A stretch of 64,000 bases of DNA from assembly GCA_010093515.1 (NCBI GenBank), contig MU001696.1, positions 342,286 to 406,285 on the forward strand, read 5' to 3'. The translations under genes and the position numbers were made by a program. Below the pieces are notes generated by a model. That model was given only the letters and a program-made list of their open reading frames with translations, had not been told where the DNA came from and made no database searches. Shown one piece after another: positions 10,414 through 20,725 of the stretch; the stretch's first letter is position 1; each line of letters begins with the position of its first letter. The stretch is from Lineolata rhizophorae (taxonomy: Eukaryota > Ascomycota > Dothideomycetes > Lineolatales > Lineolataceae).

Positions 10414-12296
10414 ATCCGGCTTACTCGGTCCGCGCGCTTGGCACCTCGCTTTGCTTGTAGCCTTTGCCTCACAGGCGTGGGCTTGCCCGCGGACTTGTCC
10501 GTGGCCTTGTCTTTTTTCCTCTGCCCACCGGAGGGCGAAGGACGCAATTGGTGCAAAGGAGAGCGCGATGGACTTGTGCGGTCTTGACACGAAGGAATCC
10601 GGTGAAAGACGGGAAGGGTTGGACTGCGACCTGGAGGTGTTTGGCTGTGCCGAGACAAAGCTATGTGTGCGTGCAATTGGTTCTGGGCACGTGCGAATTG
10701 CTCCCGCTAAGTAGCAGCTGAGGGCCAGCCAGGCTCGCGCTGTGACTGGAGGCAGAAGGGGAAGGAGTCGGGTGCGAAGGCGTCTTGAAATCGAAAGAGC
10801 CTGTGCCAGCGAGCGTGCAGAGTCTTTTTATGGCGGCCAGGGCCGGGGGGATGAATGTCGAGGCGGGGGGCAAGGAAGACAGAAGGTTGACTAGAAGGGT
10901 CGGGCGAGGCAGGCGCAGGGAGGGGAAGGTGGGTTGTTTTCTTGAGAGGAGCGGGGGCAGAGCTGGAGGCCGGCGGTCCTCCTGGGGCGCCACGCGGGGT
11001 GCCTGGCAGGCGCGGGTGGTTGAGGGCAGAAGCAACGGCGGGAACCGACGGTTGGCTTTGCGGGCTGCACAAAATGGGGCAAGGCCGCGCCGGGGCGCGC
11101 GGAGAAGGAGCGTGAAGGTGCAACATGGGAATTGCGCCAGATTTCCATGGCGGGGGCCATGGAATTCTTCTGCGCCCGCGCGCGGCGCCGCGGCCGGGGC
11201 TGCCTCCGGGGCTGCCGGCCTGGCGCCGGGTGACTTCATGCCGCGTCGCCCGCGCCTCCCGCCGCCCGCGCCTCCCGCCGCCCGAGACCGCTGGCACGAT
11301 CGCTCGCCAGACCCCGGATGGCTGTCGTCATGGCCGGAGTCACACTGCGTTCGCGGCAGGTCGACCTGGAGCTCAACAAAACGCCGCTCGGTGCGCAGCT
11401 CCAATAGTCCCCAATCACGGCGTCCTGTCCGGGCTTTGCCGCAACTGGCATAGACGCGTCGTCACGCAGCAGCTCCCCCCGGCTCCACTTCCGTCTTCTC
11501 CGGCTAAAGGGGGCCGCTCGCGCCCATCGTCGATCCCAGCCCGCTGCCTGAGGCCTTTTCCGTCCACCTGCCCACGGTACCTGTCTGACTTCCCAAGCCT
11601 ACCTACGGTGATGCGCCGGCCTGAATATTGGCGCCGGGTGGAAATCTGGGACGGTTTAGGCATTACGCAGCATCCACGTTCCCGCTCCTATTTCTGATAC
11701 ATGATGCGCTTGCCGCCGGAAATAACGATGAAGGAAAAGGGAAAGCGAGCCTATCGCACGAACTGGACCCAATTCCGGTGTTGCGGACGGCGGTGCTCCG
11801 TACCTACGTAGTAGGTACCTGCGGTACCTCCCTAGGTACATACCCGTACCTGGTATAAAGGTGATTTGCGGGCTGACGTAGGTAGCCGTCCGATGGCTGA
11901 ACCTACGTGTGGCGCAGGCGCGCGCCGCCACAGCTGTCGATGCTTCCACAACTGTCGCTGCTGGCCTTTGCTGATGTTGGCATTTGCACGAAGATCCGAC
12001 GCGGTCCTGAGACTTGCCGCTCGCCATTGCCGCTCGTACGCACACAGGCAAAACGCCGTCATGCAACCGTCGGACGCGAACCTGTGGCGGTGCGGGCCAG
12101 ATGGCGCCCGGGGACGAGCCCGCCCGGCGCGCCGCGGCGTTCCGCCAAGCGCGCTCTGCGACTTGCGGTGATGGTGCTAGGCTCACCGTACCGCTATACC
12201 TCAGCGCCCAGCCCTGAAGCTATCCCGTGCAAACCCGCTAACAGCATCAATATCCCCCCCGATCCAGACTCGAACTCATTCAGCCTGCCCTGACAG
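10414..12296. other. GC-rich intergenic, 1.9 kb
   Basis: This is the shared upstream region of the bZIP gene (minus) and the Sec2-like gene (plus). 10600-11400 is GC-rich and open in several frames, which I take as leader and promoter rather than coding. At 11801-11820 there is a short palindromic block TACCTAC-GTA-GTAGGTA, followed by further GGTACC repeats. Confidence 0.45.
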
Positions 12297-13089
12297 ATGT
12301 CGGCTGGGGCTGCGCGTCCTCAGACGGCCGCGTCTGTTCGCCGACGCTCGGGACCCGAGCACAGTAGTACGAATACTCCCGTCTGCCCCAGCTGCGGCAG
12401 CTCTCTCTCTCGTCTCGGTGGGCAGGCGCCTGTGGGCTCGCAACACCGCATCGATGGTCTCGAGTCCCAGGTGCGCTTTCTGACCGAGAAAGCCTCCACT
12501 GCGGGTACGCGGATGACCTGAACGACCGTCCGTGATGAGTCTGCTGACTTTAGCAAATCCAGCCGATAAACTTGCGGACTGTGAGGACGAACTACGTCGC
12601 CTGAAGGGCGCGCGAGACAGCTCCAGCATCCCCGAATACTCTGGCGCCACAGACAACCATGTCACTCTGCCCCCGGACATGAGCTCCGCTAAGGGTCCCG
12701 CTCAGCTTAGCGCTCCGCAGTCGCGCTTTGGCTCGTTGCTTACGCGTAAAGCTTCCCCGGCTCCGGTCGTACCGGCTGCATCGTCGACAACAAACTCCAA
12801 CCAGTCCCGACGAGAGGTAGACCTCGAGGCTGCGTTGGCACGCGAACAAGATCTTCGTGCCCAAGCCGAGGGTAAGGTGAACCAGATGAACACGGAGCTC
12901 GAGGAATTGTCGGCGCAACTCTTCCAGCAAGCGAATGAAATGGTGGCTGCCGAGCGCAAGGCTCGAGCGAAGCTTGAAGAGCGAGTCGCTATTCTGGAAC
13001 AGCGCGATGTCGAGAAGAGAAAGAGGCTGGAAAGACTTGAGGGAGCAATGAAGCGGATCGAGCACGTTCGTGGCATGCTTGGGTCTTGA
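12297..13089 (+). CDS. Sec2-type Rab GEF domain protein
   Basis: Exons 12297-12504 and 12554-13089 give 247 aa. The C-terminal half is one long coiled coil (REVDLEAALAREQDLRAQAE.. through QANEMVAAERKARAKLEERV to KRLERLEGAMKRIEHVRGML), which matches the GDP/GTP exchange domain of Sec2/Rabin8. That family activates Rab8/Sec4 on secretory vesicles. The N-terminus has a CPSCG motif and a short coiled coil interrupted by the intron (GTACGC..CTTTAG, branch CTGAC). The protein stops just after the GEF helix, whereas yeast Sec2 is about 760 aa and continues with Golgi-targeting and exocyst-binding parts. It is therefore either a minimal family member or the extension has been lost. Confidence 0.75.
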
Positions 13090-14237
13090 ACGAGCACGTT
13101 TTCGCCTGGAAAGACATGAGGATTCGCAACATGGGACGTGAGCCTGTGAAACCGCTTTCCTAGGGGATTTTGCAGGCCCCTGATCAGGCGAACTGGCATG
13201 ATCGGAGGATCGCGTCCATAGGATTCGCTGGCGGGATTGGGAGAATACCGCCCATTCTCACATGAGTTTGGCTCCCTTCTGTCTCGCAAGTTGGGAAGCT
13301 CTTGCTGGACGCTGAAAATGTCCAATGATGCAGGACGTCACCAAGGTCTGGTGGGAAATGATTCATGGCGATCTCATATGACCAGCTTGGGGTGCTTTCA
13401 AGTTTATGCCTCTTCCGTTTGACATTTCGGGCTTCGCTGCTTAAAGCATGGGTTTCATTGTAAGTGAAGCATCACATGGAATTAAGGCCCGATGCAATCG
13501 GTCAGCATGGGGTTCCGGTTGAGATAAGTCTCGCAAGATAAGTCTCGCAAGATAAGCCTCATCCATTGGAGCAAAGACTGGGACGTAAATTTGACACAGC
13601 TTGGGGGCCAAAGGCATCTTACTGCAGTCACTCGTTTGAGGTGGTCTCCTTTGTTAAACTTGGCATTTCCTTTACACTTATTTTGAGCTCACATTCCCTC
13701 ATTGTTTGAGGCCTCTTAATGGTTACGATACCTTCGTTATCATGGTTTGATTTTTTTTCTTTTGCCTGCTTGATTTCCTCACTTCCTGTTCGTTTTCATT
13801 TCCTTATGTTTATTGTTGTTTAGTCAAGCGTCGACCGCTACGAGCAAGTCTCTCATTCTCTTTCTCTCTTTTTATTTTTTTCCCACTCGCGTAGTATCAG
13901 ACTAATCGGGTGGACAGCATATTGCTCTAATTATTTTTTTTTTTTTGGATATTAGATCTCTTTTAGTCCGCTATTCCTGTTCGTGAGTATCCAAGAGTGA
14001 AATTTGATGACCGAAGTGTGATAGGCTTAGCAGCGTATATACCCTGAACGCCGCGTGTATGACTGCCAGTCAATTCATATCGTTCGATATACACGGCATC
14101 CGCATGACAGACCGTCTCTTACGAAGTCCGTTAAATGCAAGCAGGTTAATTAAGAATCCTATACTGCAACCTAGCCTAGCTGAAGGCAATTCTCGGGCCC
14201 CAATAACTATTTTCGCTAGCCTTGATCCACAATGTGC
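13090..14237. other. convergent intergenic, 1.15 kb
   Basis: This lies between the 3' ends of the Sec2-like and SRP9-21 genes. It contains a GATAAG-bearing 14-bp tandem repeat at 13523-13558 and a long pyrimidine-rich tract at about 13730-13960. I see no gene. Confidence 0.4.
13523..13558 (+). repeat. 14-bp tandem repeat with GATAAG
   Basis: The unit GATAAGTCTCGCAA is present two and a half times. Each unit carries GATAAG, the core bound by GATA zinc-finger factors of fungi, but it is at 3' ends of genes, so a regulatory role is doubtful. Confidence 0.6.
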
Positions 14238-14853
14238 TCATTTCTTGCCCTTCTTCTTTCTTTTCGAGGCACCACCGCCACCACCCTGGGCTTGTTGCTT
14301 TCCTTCTATTGGCTCTGCTTTTGAGGGTGGAATTTCTTCGGCCTGCGGGGCATCTGACACAGGGGCATCTGCAAAGTCTTCGAGTAAGAATTGACACTTT
14401 ACAACAGGTGAACAGCGTTAAACGGACCTTCAATCGCTGGCATGGCCGCCATGCTCCTCCCTAACCGTCCTAGGCTTGCAACTAGACGGCCCACCTCAGC
14501 CGCCTTATCTGTCTGATATTTGATACATGCGCCAGAGTCCGGATCGTACGTTTTAAGAGTCAGCAACGCTCGTAGCGGCGGAAGGGCGGCGGCGGAATAA
14601 GACGGGTCGCTTGAGGCCGCCGCGGTTACCGGCGGCCGTCGTTGCTTTTTAGATTTTGATTTTGCGGTAGGGTTCGGTATTGTGTATTTGGTGGTGATTC
14701 TGGTCTGGAGTAGGGAGGGTGTCAGTTAGCCCTGCTTCTACATAGGAAGCGAGTATACTGAAGGCGACATGGGATGCATACGGTGGTGGGCCGTGCCTGG
14801 AGGAGCTGCGAGGATTGTTCGAGCCATTCTTGGCTCGTAGGAAGGTTCACCAT
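14238..14853 (-). CDS. SRP21: signal recognition particle SRP9-21 subunit
   Basis: Three exons, 14782-14853, 14428-14704 and 14238-14368, give 159 aa. Exon 1 reads MVNLPTSQEWLEQSSQLLQA and exon 2 opens TRITTKYTIPNP, exactly the fungal SRP9-21 N-terminus. The signature continues with LTLKTYDPDSG..IKYQTDKAAEVGRLVASL and GRLGRSMA. The C-terminus is a linker and the basic tail GGGGGASKRKKKGKK, typical of fungal SRP Alu-domain proteins. In SRP this subunit binds the RNA Alu domain and acts in co-translational targeting to the ER. Intron 1 (14705-14781) has a textbook GCTAAC branch; intron 2 (14369-14427) has a weak donor GTCCGT, so that junction could be off by a few residues. No single ORF reveals this gene. 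It is divergent from GPI11. Confidence 0.85.
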
Positions 14854-15310
14854 GGCAACCTAGTGCTACAGCGGGGGCGTGCTTTTGGTCTTTCGAATCA
14901 GGACGAGGTCTGCTTCCGAGCCCAGGGTTGCGCGGTGGTGCTTTTGAGAAGGAACTGAGCTGCCAAATTCCGGGCGTGGGCATCCGAGCCGAGAGCGGGC
15001 ACCTGAGCCGGGCTTAGGCCGCGAGAGGCAGGTAGTTGTGCAGATGCTGAGAGGGAAGAAGGAAACGATGAGGCCGAAGGGCTCTCCTGGACTTTACGTA
15101 GACGGTGGGATGTGGCTGTCTGCTAGTTAGCCGGGGCTGCCAGTCCCGCCCGCCTTCGCGGGGCTTGGCATTGTGCTGTGGCGCTCGCTATCCGGCGCAA
15201 CGGGACCGCGGAGCGTGGCGCCGCAGATCCCTTCCGGAGACCGCGCCTGCGCGACGACACTTCCTCAGGCTTCTCGATCCTCAATTCATGGCTATGCGTA
15301 CGCGGTAGTC
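14854..15310. promoter_or_regulatory. divergent spacer SRP9-21 / GPI11
   Basis: 457 bp separate the two start codons. A short upstream ORF (ATG at 15288, six codons, stop at 15306-15308) ends two bases before the GPI11 start and could lower its translation. Confidence 0.4.
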
Positions 15311-16176
15311 ATGTCTTCAACGACCGCCACGGCTGTGCAGGCATACGCCCACGTCTACCCCGTGCTCCTCCTGTCCACCGTCGCGCTCCGATTTCCGGCT
15401 CTGGTAGCGGACCCTGTGGCCTTCCTTTCGCAGTCGCTGCTGCCGCTCGCGGTCCTACAAGCCGCCTACGTAGGCATCTGCGTGGTGCCAGCCGCGGCGG
15501 AAAATTCGCCGGGCCAAGGAAAGCCTGCTCCTAAGAAGAAGCGGCCGGGGCAGAAGAATGCTGCGGCGCACGAGGCTAGCCCGGTAGCTGAGGCTTTTCG
15601 GAAGCTCGTGGTCGGTGACCTCACCCCTTCTCCCCGCCCTCTCGCCCGGCCTCGATACTTGCGGCGAAGCCCCCTTGATGAATGGCACGCTCACGTACCT
15701 CCTCCATAGCCACCCCTTCTATCTCTTCTTCCCACCGTCCTCCTCGGCATTCCCATCATGACCATCGTCATCATCCTGTTCGGCGCCCCCGTAACCTCGC
15801 ACCTGCAACACACTCTTCTTCTCGCCAGCCACGTGGCTCTTCTCGCCGGGCCCGCCCTGGTAGGTACGCGTGGCGTCGATACCAAGCGTTGGCGCGCCGT
15901 GATCTCGCTCGAGACTCCTCTGGACGAGGCCGTGGCCGCCGCGCTAGGCACATTGATCGGCATGTGGATAGGGGCAGTGCCTATCCCGCTGGACTGGTAC
16001 GTTTGTTGGACTTCTTCTTCACCTCTTGCAATTTGTGCCTCTTATTGATATCACATAGGGACCGCGAGTGGCAGAAGTGGCCAGTCACTGTTGTGGTTGG
16101 GGCATATGTGGGGTGGGCAATTGGAAAGGCGGCTGGGTTGACCTTTCTCAAAGGCCGCATAATCGAATTAGAATAG
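15311..16176 (+). CDS. GPI11: GPI11/PIG-F family, GPI-anchor ethanolamine phosphate transfer
   Basis: The first membrane segments (YPVLLLSTVALRFPALVADP, LLPLAVLQAAYVGICVVP), the core IVIILFGAPVTSHLQHTLLL, GVDTKRWRAV and the end IPLDW joined to DREWQKWPVTVVV..GWAIGK are diagnostic. PIG-F/Gpi11 sits in the ER membrane and helps GPI7/GPI13-type enzymes add ethanolamine phosphate to GPI. The last intron is 15997-16058. The first is uncertain: 15608-15709 (weak donor GTGGTC, acceptor CCATAG) keeps one frame, gives PPLLSLLPTVLLG and a 233-aa protein; the better-looking donor at 15615 with acceptor at 15669 would leave the frame one base off. I prefer the first. Exons then are 15311-15607, 15710-15996 and 16059-16176. 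Confidence 0.8.
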
Positions 16177-16690
16177 ATGAAATCTATTTGGCTGCGTATA
16201 TTTCTCACTGCTTTCGATGACTGTTTGCGGCAGAGTTACGGTGGTAAGAATTTAGTCTAACATGTTGAGTTTGGGCGTCCAAAGGTAAACCATATTCAAA
16301 AGGCGCGTCGTGTCAATACCGTCTCTAAAAATGTCAAGCAAGCTCGTGGGTATATACAAATCGGAAAAAAATTTGAAACGTTTCGCGTCAGTATAATTTG
16401 CCGGAAAGGCGACGATGCAGCCAAAGAGAAGCTCGCACTGGAGTCGTAGGATAAGTAACGGGCGTGACTGGCCCATAAAAACAAGCAAAACAGGTACATA
16501 GACGCAAGATCCCGCCAGCCGAACTAGAATATCTCCAGCGAAGCATACTTTCTGCATAAAGTCCGAGAGATCCTGAATTAGGTACTTACATCTTTTAGGC
16601 CGTGGCATAAAAGCCCGGCAATCCTGAATTCGTCTCTTTGAACTTCTCGGTAAAAAGCTGCGGACGTCCCTCAACGCCGGTCTACCCGAT
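16177..16690. other. convergent intergenic, 514 bp
   Basis: A 140-codon minus-strand ORF covers 16252-16674 but resembles nothing I know and lies directly behind the GGPP synthase stop; I treat it as 3' untranslated sequence. Confidence 0.4.
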
Positions 16691-18194
16691 TTATTGGACC
16701 CGCAAACGTTCTATAATTTTGCGAACGCCCTCGGCGCCTTCCCTGCGTCCTTCTTGGCCCGACTGGCTTAGTTCTTTCTCGGTCTCTTCGACAAGCACTC
16801 TCGCTCTCGTCTCTAGCTCTTCCATCACTTTGCGGGCATATGCGAAGCTGCCCATCTTTTCCATGTAAGCAACGGCATAGCGCTTAACGTCGTCGTCTTT
16901 GGTCTTTTGCTTGAGGATGTTTAGGATGACGAGGTTGGCGGGGTCGGAGCGAATGGCGTGGATGACGGGGAAGGAAAACTTCCCCTCAGTAAGATCTTCG
17001 CAGAGCCCCTTCTTGAAGGTGTACGAAGGTGAGAGGAGGTTCAGGTGGTCATCGGCAATCTGGAACAGGAGGCCAATGGTATTGACTAGGGGAACGCAAT
17101 CTCTAACGAAGCGTTAGCGACCTAGTCGGCGACACACATACACTCAAAGGGGGTATTACATCTCCACGGCGCTCTCCGCCTGCATAAGCTTTACGGCAAG
17201 CCGAAATAGCCCACCGGTCTTGTTTCCGACCATCTCTAAGTAGTCGGCTTCGGTTGGACAGGTCAAGGTGTCCCGCCAGAAGAGATCCATGCCCTGACCA
17301 CGGTGCAAGTTCAGCAGCTCTTCGGTGTAGATGTCAATGGCCTGCTGGGGAGACTTGAGCTTCGAGAGCTCCCGGAGAGCTAGGAAGTAGACATAGTTGG
17401 CGCTATTGATGGTCTGAGCGGTGCCGAAAATGCTGTGGGCGACGGGGACGCCGCGGCGAAGCAGCGACGAGTCCTCGACGTCGTCGACGCTGAACATGGT
17501 GTTAAGGTTAGTCGAATGCGTCCGTCGCGGCCGTCGTCCGAGCGGGGGCAACTCACAGCAACGACGCGGTGTGGAGCATGCCCACCACCTTGGTGATGAC
17601 CTTCAGACTATCCTCGGGGACCTTGAGCCAGGCATTGAAGGCGGAGATCAGCTGGGAGCGGATGTCCTTGCCCGGATGGCCGAAGAGGTAGTCGTAGGGC
17701 CCGAGGAGGATCTTGTCCTTGGCGGAGCTCCAACGCGCGCCCTGGCGGAGTATCAACTCGTCGCCCACGCCGTCGGCCAGCGGGTTCTCGGGCGGCGGCG
17801 TCATGGGCACGGGGTAGACGTGCTTGGCGGCGGGGAGCGACTGGGAGCGCTTGCTGGCGAGCTGGTGGTGGCTGCGGTGGTGGCGGTGGTGGTGGTGGTG
17901 AGTGGGGGAGCGCGCCGACTTGGGCTCGGGGGCGACCGGGTCGGCGGGCGGGGGGGCAGACGCGGAGGCAGACGCGGAGGCGGGCGGGAGGGACGAAGGG
18001 CCGGCTTCGGCGGAGGCCTTCTTGCTGGAGGACAGCCAGTCGATCTCGGCGAGAGGGCGCAGGACCGACTTGCTGGACGAGCTCGCCAGGCCGGCGCTGG
18101 CGGCGCGGGCGTGGCGGCCGGAGCCGGAGCCGGGCGCCGCGGAGCTGGTGCGAGGCGGGATGGCGTTGGGCGACTTGAAGGCGTCGGAGACCAT
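16691..18194 (-). CDS. geranylgeranyl diphosphate synthase
   Basis: Exons 17557-18194, 17160-17489 and 16691-17102 give 459 aa. The first aspartate-rich motif is DDVED at about 215-219 ([20 protein letters not shown]), then [14 protein letters not shown], and the second motif IADDHLNL at about 338-345. This is the fungal GGPP synthase (Al-3/Ggs1 type), which condenses IPP with allylic diphosphates to C20 GGPP for protein prenylation, carotenoids or diterpenes. The first 130 residues are low-complexity (Ala/Ser/Pro, a run of His/Arg near 120) and are probably disordered. Introns of 67 and 57 nt have clear donors and branch points. No carotenoid or diterpene genes are nearby, so a primary-metabolism role is likely. 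Confidence 0.92.
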
Positions 18195-19433
18195 GGCTCG
18201 CGCGCGGGACGGGTTGGCTTGGGTCCGCTCGTCGCCGCGCCGCGGCGGGGGCAGGCGCGGTGGGCGGGCGGCGCGGGTGTCGTGGGCGCGTACCAGGGAT
18301 ACCGGGCGCCCACCAACCTGGGCAGGCAGGGCCGCAGGTACCGGGCGAGTGTGTCGGGCAGGCGTCGTGCGGGTGCGCCGTGCCTGCGGAACCACGCGTC
18401 TCGGGCGCCGGGCTCTGCGCTTTCCTGGTTGTCGGGAGCGGGCGACCCAAGGCCTTATGTACCGCCGGATGCGGCTGCCTATGTGAGTATGTCGTAGCTG
18501 GGCGGGCGGGCGCAGCCGCGGGGCGCAGCGCGCGCGGCTCCTACTCTAATCGTTATCAATGCGGCCGTGCTGGGGCAGCCCGGCGTAGGCACGTAGGCAG
18601 GCGCCTGCGCAGACGACGTCCTCGTCCTGTCGCCCTCCGAGCTTCCAACTTACCGGCTGGACCGGCCTGCTCGCACTTCGGACGGACCGACGTGCTTCTT
18701 GCTATCGACCGTCGGATGGTACCCTCTCGGGGCTGCGTGTGCTGTTTGGGCTGGAAGGGGTGACGGGCAATGCGCCTTCACATGCTCGGGCCTCTTGTCA
18801 GGTGTGTCGGTCCGTCGAGCGAGAGATGACTGGGGACGGGACCTGGTGGAACTGCCGCATGAGCTCCACATGTCCTGGTCGCGTACTGGCTAATGCGGCC
18901 GCCGGCATGCATCCCCGCCCTCGGCCAACCCCGGCCCGCCTTGGCCCCTGCGCGAAACAAACAATCTTCATGTACAAATGCTGCGCGCCGTGGATGTCGC
19001 CTCAGCGGACCTCAGGCGTACTTATACCAGACGCCTGGTGCTATTGGAATGGGTGCCTATAACGCCGCCGAAACTAATGACTCGCCGTGCACGATGGCCG
19101 CGTTGACTTGATACGCAGGTACGGAGTACACTCGAGCCCTCCGCCCTCGGGCCATTCTCGGCCGTGGCTTTTATCGATAGTTGCCCTCGCGACGTATCGC
19201 TCGGCTGGTCCACACAAACGCGCCTCCTCCCCCGCCCATCCGCCAAATTTCCATCCCATCCGATCGGTGACCTTCCTGCAGCTAGCGATCTAGACTCCCG
19301 CAGTCTCCTGTGGCCACGCGCCTAGAGCAGTTAGCTGGCATTCGCAACCCTCACTCTGCTACCTTCCCATCATCAATCGCCCTTGTCCATTGCTTCTCTG
19401 AGAGGTTTCGCGCTGCCTCCGACGCCCTCCGCG
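18195..19433. promoter_or_regulatory. divergent spacer GGPP synthase / cdc14, 1.2 kb
   Basis: GC-rich near the GGPP synthase start, with many short ORFs but none recognisable. The stretch just before 19434 is a CT-rich leader. Confidence 0.35.
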
Positions 19434-20418
19434 ATGGAGGCTCTGCTCTCTCTCGCCTTTGACAACATCTCGTCAAAGGACAGCAGTAAGATCCGCAAAG
19501 GTCTGCGCCAGATCGACGGCCTTCTTGCTCAAATCTGCCTTTCCTCGAAGCCGTCGAGGTCGCAGCTGGAATCGCAGTCACCCTCGAAGCGTCGCGCATC
19601 TGCTGTTCCCGCCAACCGCCAGGCATCACCGCCGAAGCGCCTGCGCGACTTGCACGGCGATCCGGCATTTCTCGAATTCTTCCGCCTGCAGGAAGGATTC
19701 GAGTGGAATGGTGAGCGAACTGACGTTTCTGTGCCAGCACAACTGAACTTGACTTTAGTTAACGCAAAGTTGAATTTCTAGTCGCTAGCAGATTGGTCAA
19801 CTGCCTAGAGCGTCTGATGGGCATGGGAAATAGTAGGCACCCGCCGATTTGAACGCCGAAATGCGCCCGACTAATCATTCCGCAGACGGACAATCTGACC
19901 TCCTCATCCTCTCCACTCTCGACCTCTTGCAGGGCGTTCTCCTGCTCCATCCTCCGTCACGCACGCTCTTCTCTCGCGAGATCCACATGAATATGCTTCT
20001 CGACCTCCTCGACTCGGTCAACCCGCCCGCCATCCAATCGCACGCCGTTCTCGTCCTCGTCACGGCCTTGCTTTCCGTGCCGCGCAATACAAGGGTCTTC
20101 GAGGCGGCAGATGGTCTCCTCGCCATCACGTCCCTTTTCAAAAGCTCGGGCACCGTTAGGTCGGTCAAGACACGCGTGGTAGAATTTTTGTACTTCTACC
20201 TCATGCCCGAGGCCCCGGTTCAAAAGGGCGATTCTAGCAAAGGCGGAGATCGCCTGAAGGACATGTTTTCGCAAGAAGACGAGGTGGACGACGAGATAAT
20301 GAAGTACGCGAAGCCCACGTCGGAGAAGACCGCGTTGCTTGGGCGTTACCTCAGCAATGTAGAAGACCTGGTGCAAGATCTGCGCGAGAATGCGCCTTTC
20401 GGCGAGATTGTCATTTGA
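19434..20418 (+). CDS. cdc14: Cdc14, septation initiation network subunit
   Basis: Exons 19434-19710, 19782-19832 and 19886-20418 give 286 aa. The joined text FFRLQEGFEWN-VASRLVNCLERL then GQSDLLILSTLDLLQGVLLL, HPPSRTLFSRE, NTRVFEAADGLLAITSLFK and VEFLYFYLMPE is the CDC14 family of S. pombe (not the Cdc14 phosphatase of budding yeast). The protein binds the Sid1 kinase at the spindle pole body and promotes septum formation. Exon 2 is only 51 nt; its acceptor (TTTCTAG) was chosen because it restores the family reading. A Ser/Arg/Pro-rich insert sits near residues 40-70. Confidence 0.88.
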
Positions 20419-20725
20419 ACCGGAAATAGATGGGGTTTTTCAGAGATGCATTTGTCCGAAAATGCCATTGTTTAGGTCTTATGGAGCACTAGGCGATTCT
20501 GACTTTTCATTATTCATTCGGCATTTTTATCCTTTCCTTTGTATACCACTATTGTCGGGCTTCCATAGGGTTATCGGATAGGCCGGACTTAACGGCATTG
20601 GCGGCGTCCTGTTCGAAGTCTGCACGTATCATTCTCTGTACTCATCCTTAACCCTCTATTATTTATATTGCGGAAGTATCACACATGCGGGGAACACAGT
20701 TTGAGGCGGCGATCAAACCTCCACC
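20419..20725. other. convergent intergenic, 307 bp
   Basis: 3' ends of cdc14 and the methyltransferase gene. AT-rich, nothing else seen. Confidence 0.4.

Noticed and set aside
10661-11453. ORFs of 190-250 codons on both strands upstream of the bZIP gene
   Set aside because: All frames are open because of GC bias; the texts are Pro/Arg/Ala-rich and unrelated to known proteins.
15670-15760. Apparent one-base frameshift in GPI11
   Set aside because: It arises only if the intron 15615-15669 is used. The alternative intron 15608-15709 keeps the frame and gives PPLLSLLPTVLLG, which fits the family helix better.
16252-16674. 140-codon minus-strand ORF behind the GGPP synthase
   Set aside because: No recognisable motif, and it lies in the probable 3' untranslated region; the reading could be chance.
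17421-18497. 358-codon plus-strand ORF over the GGPP synthase N-terminus
   Set aside because: Antisense shadow of a GC-rich low-complexity exon; Gly/Arg-rich with no family resemblance.
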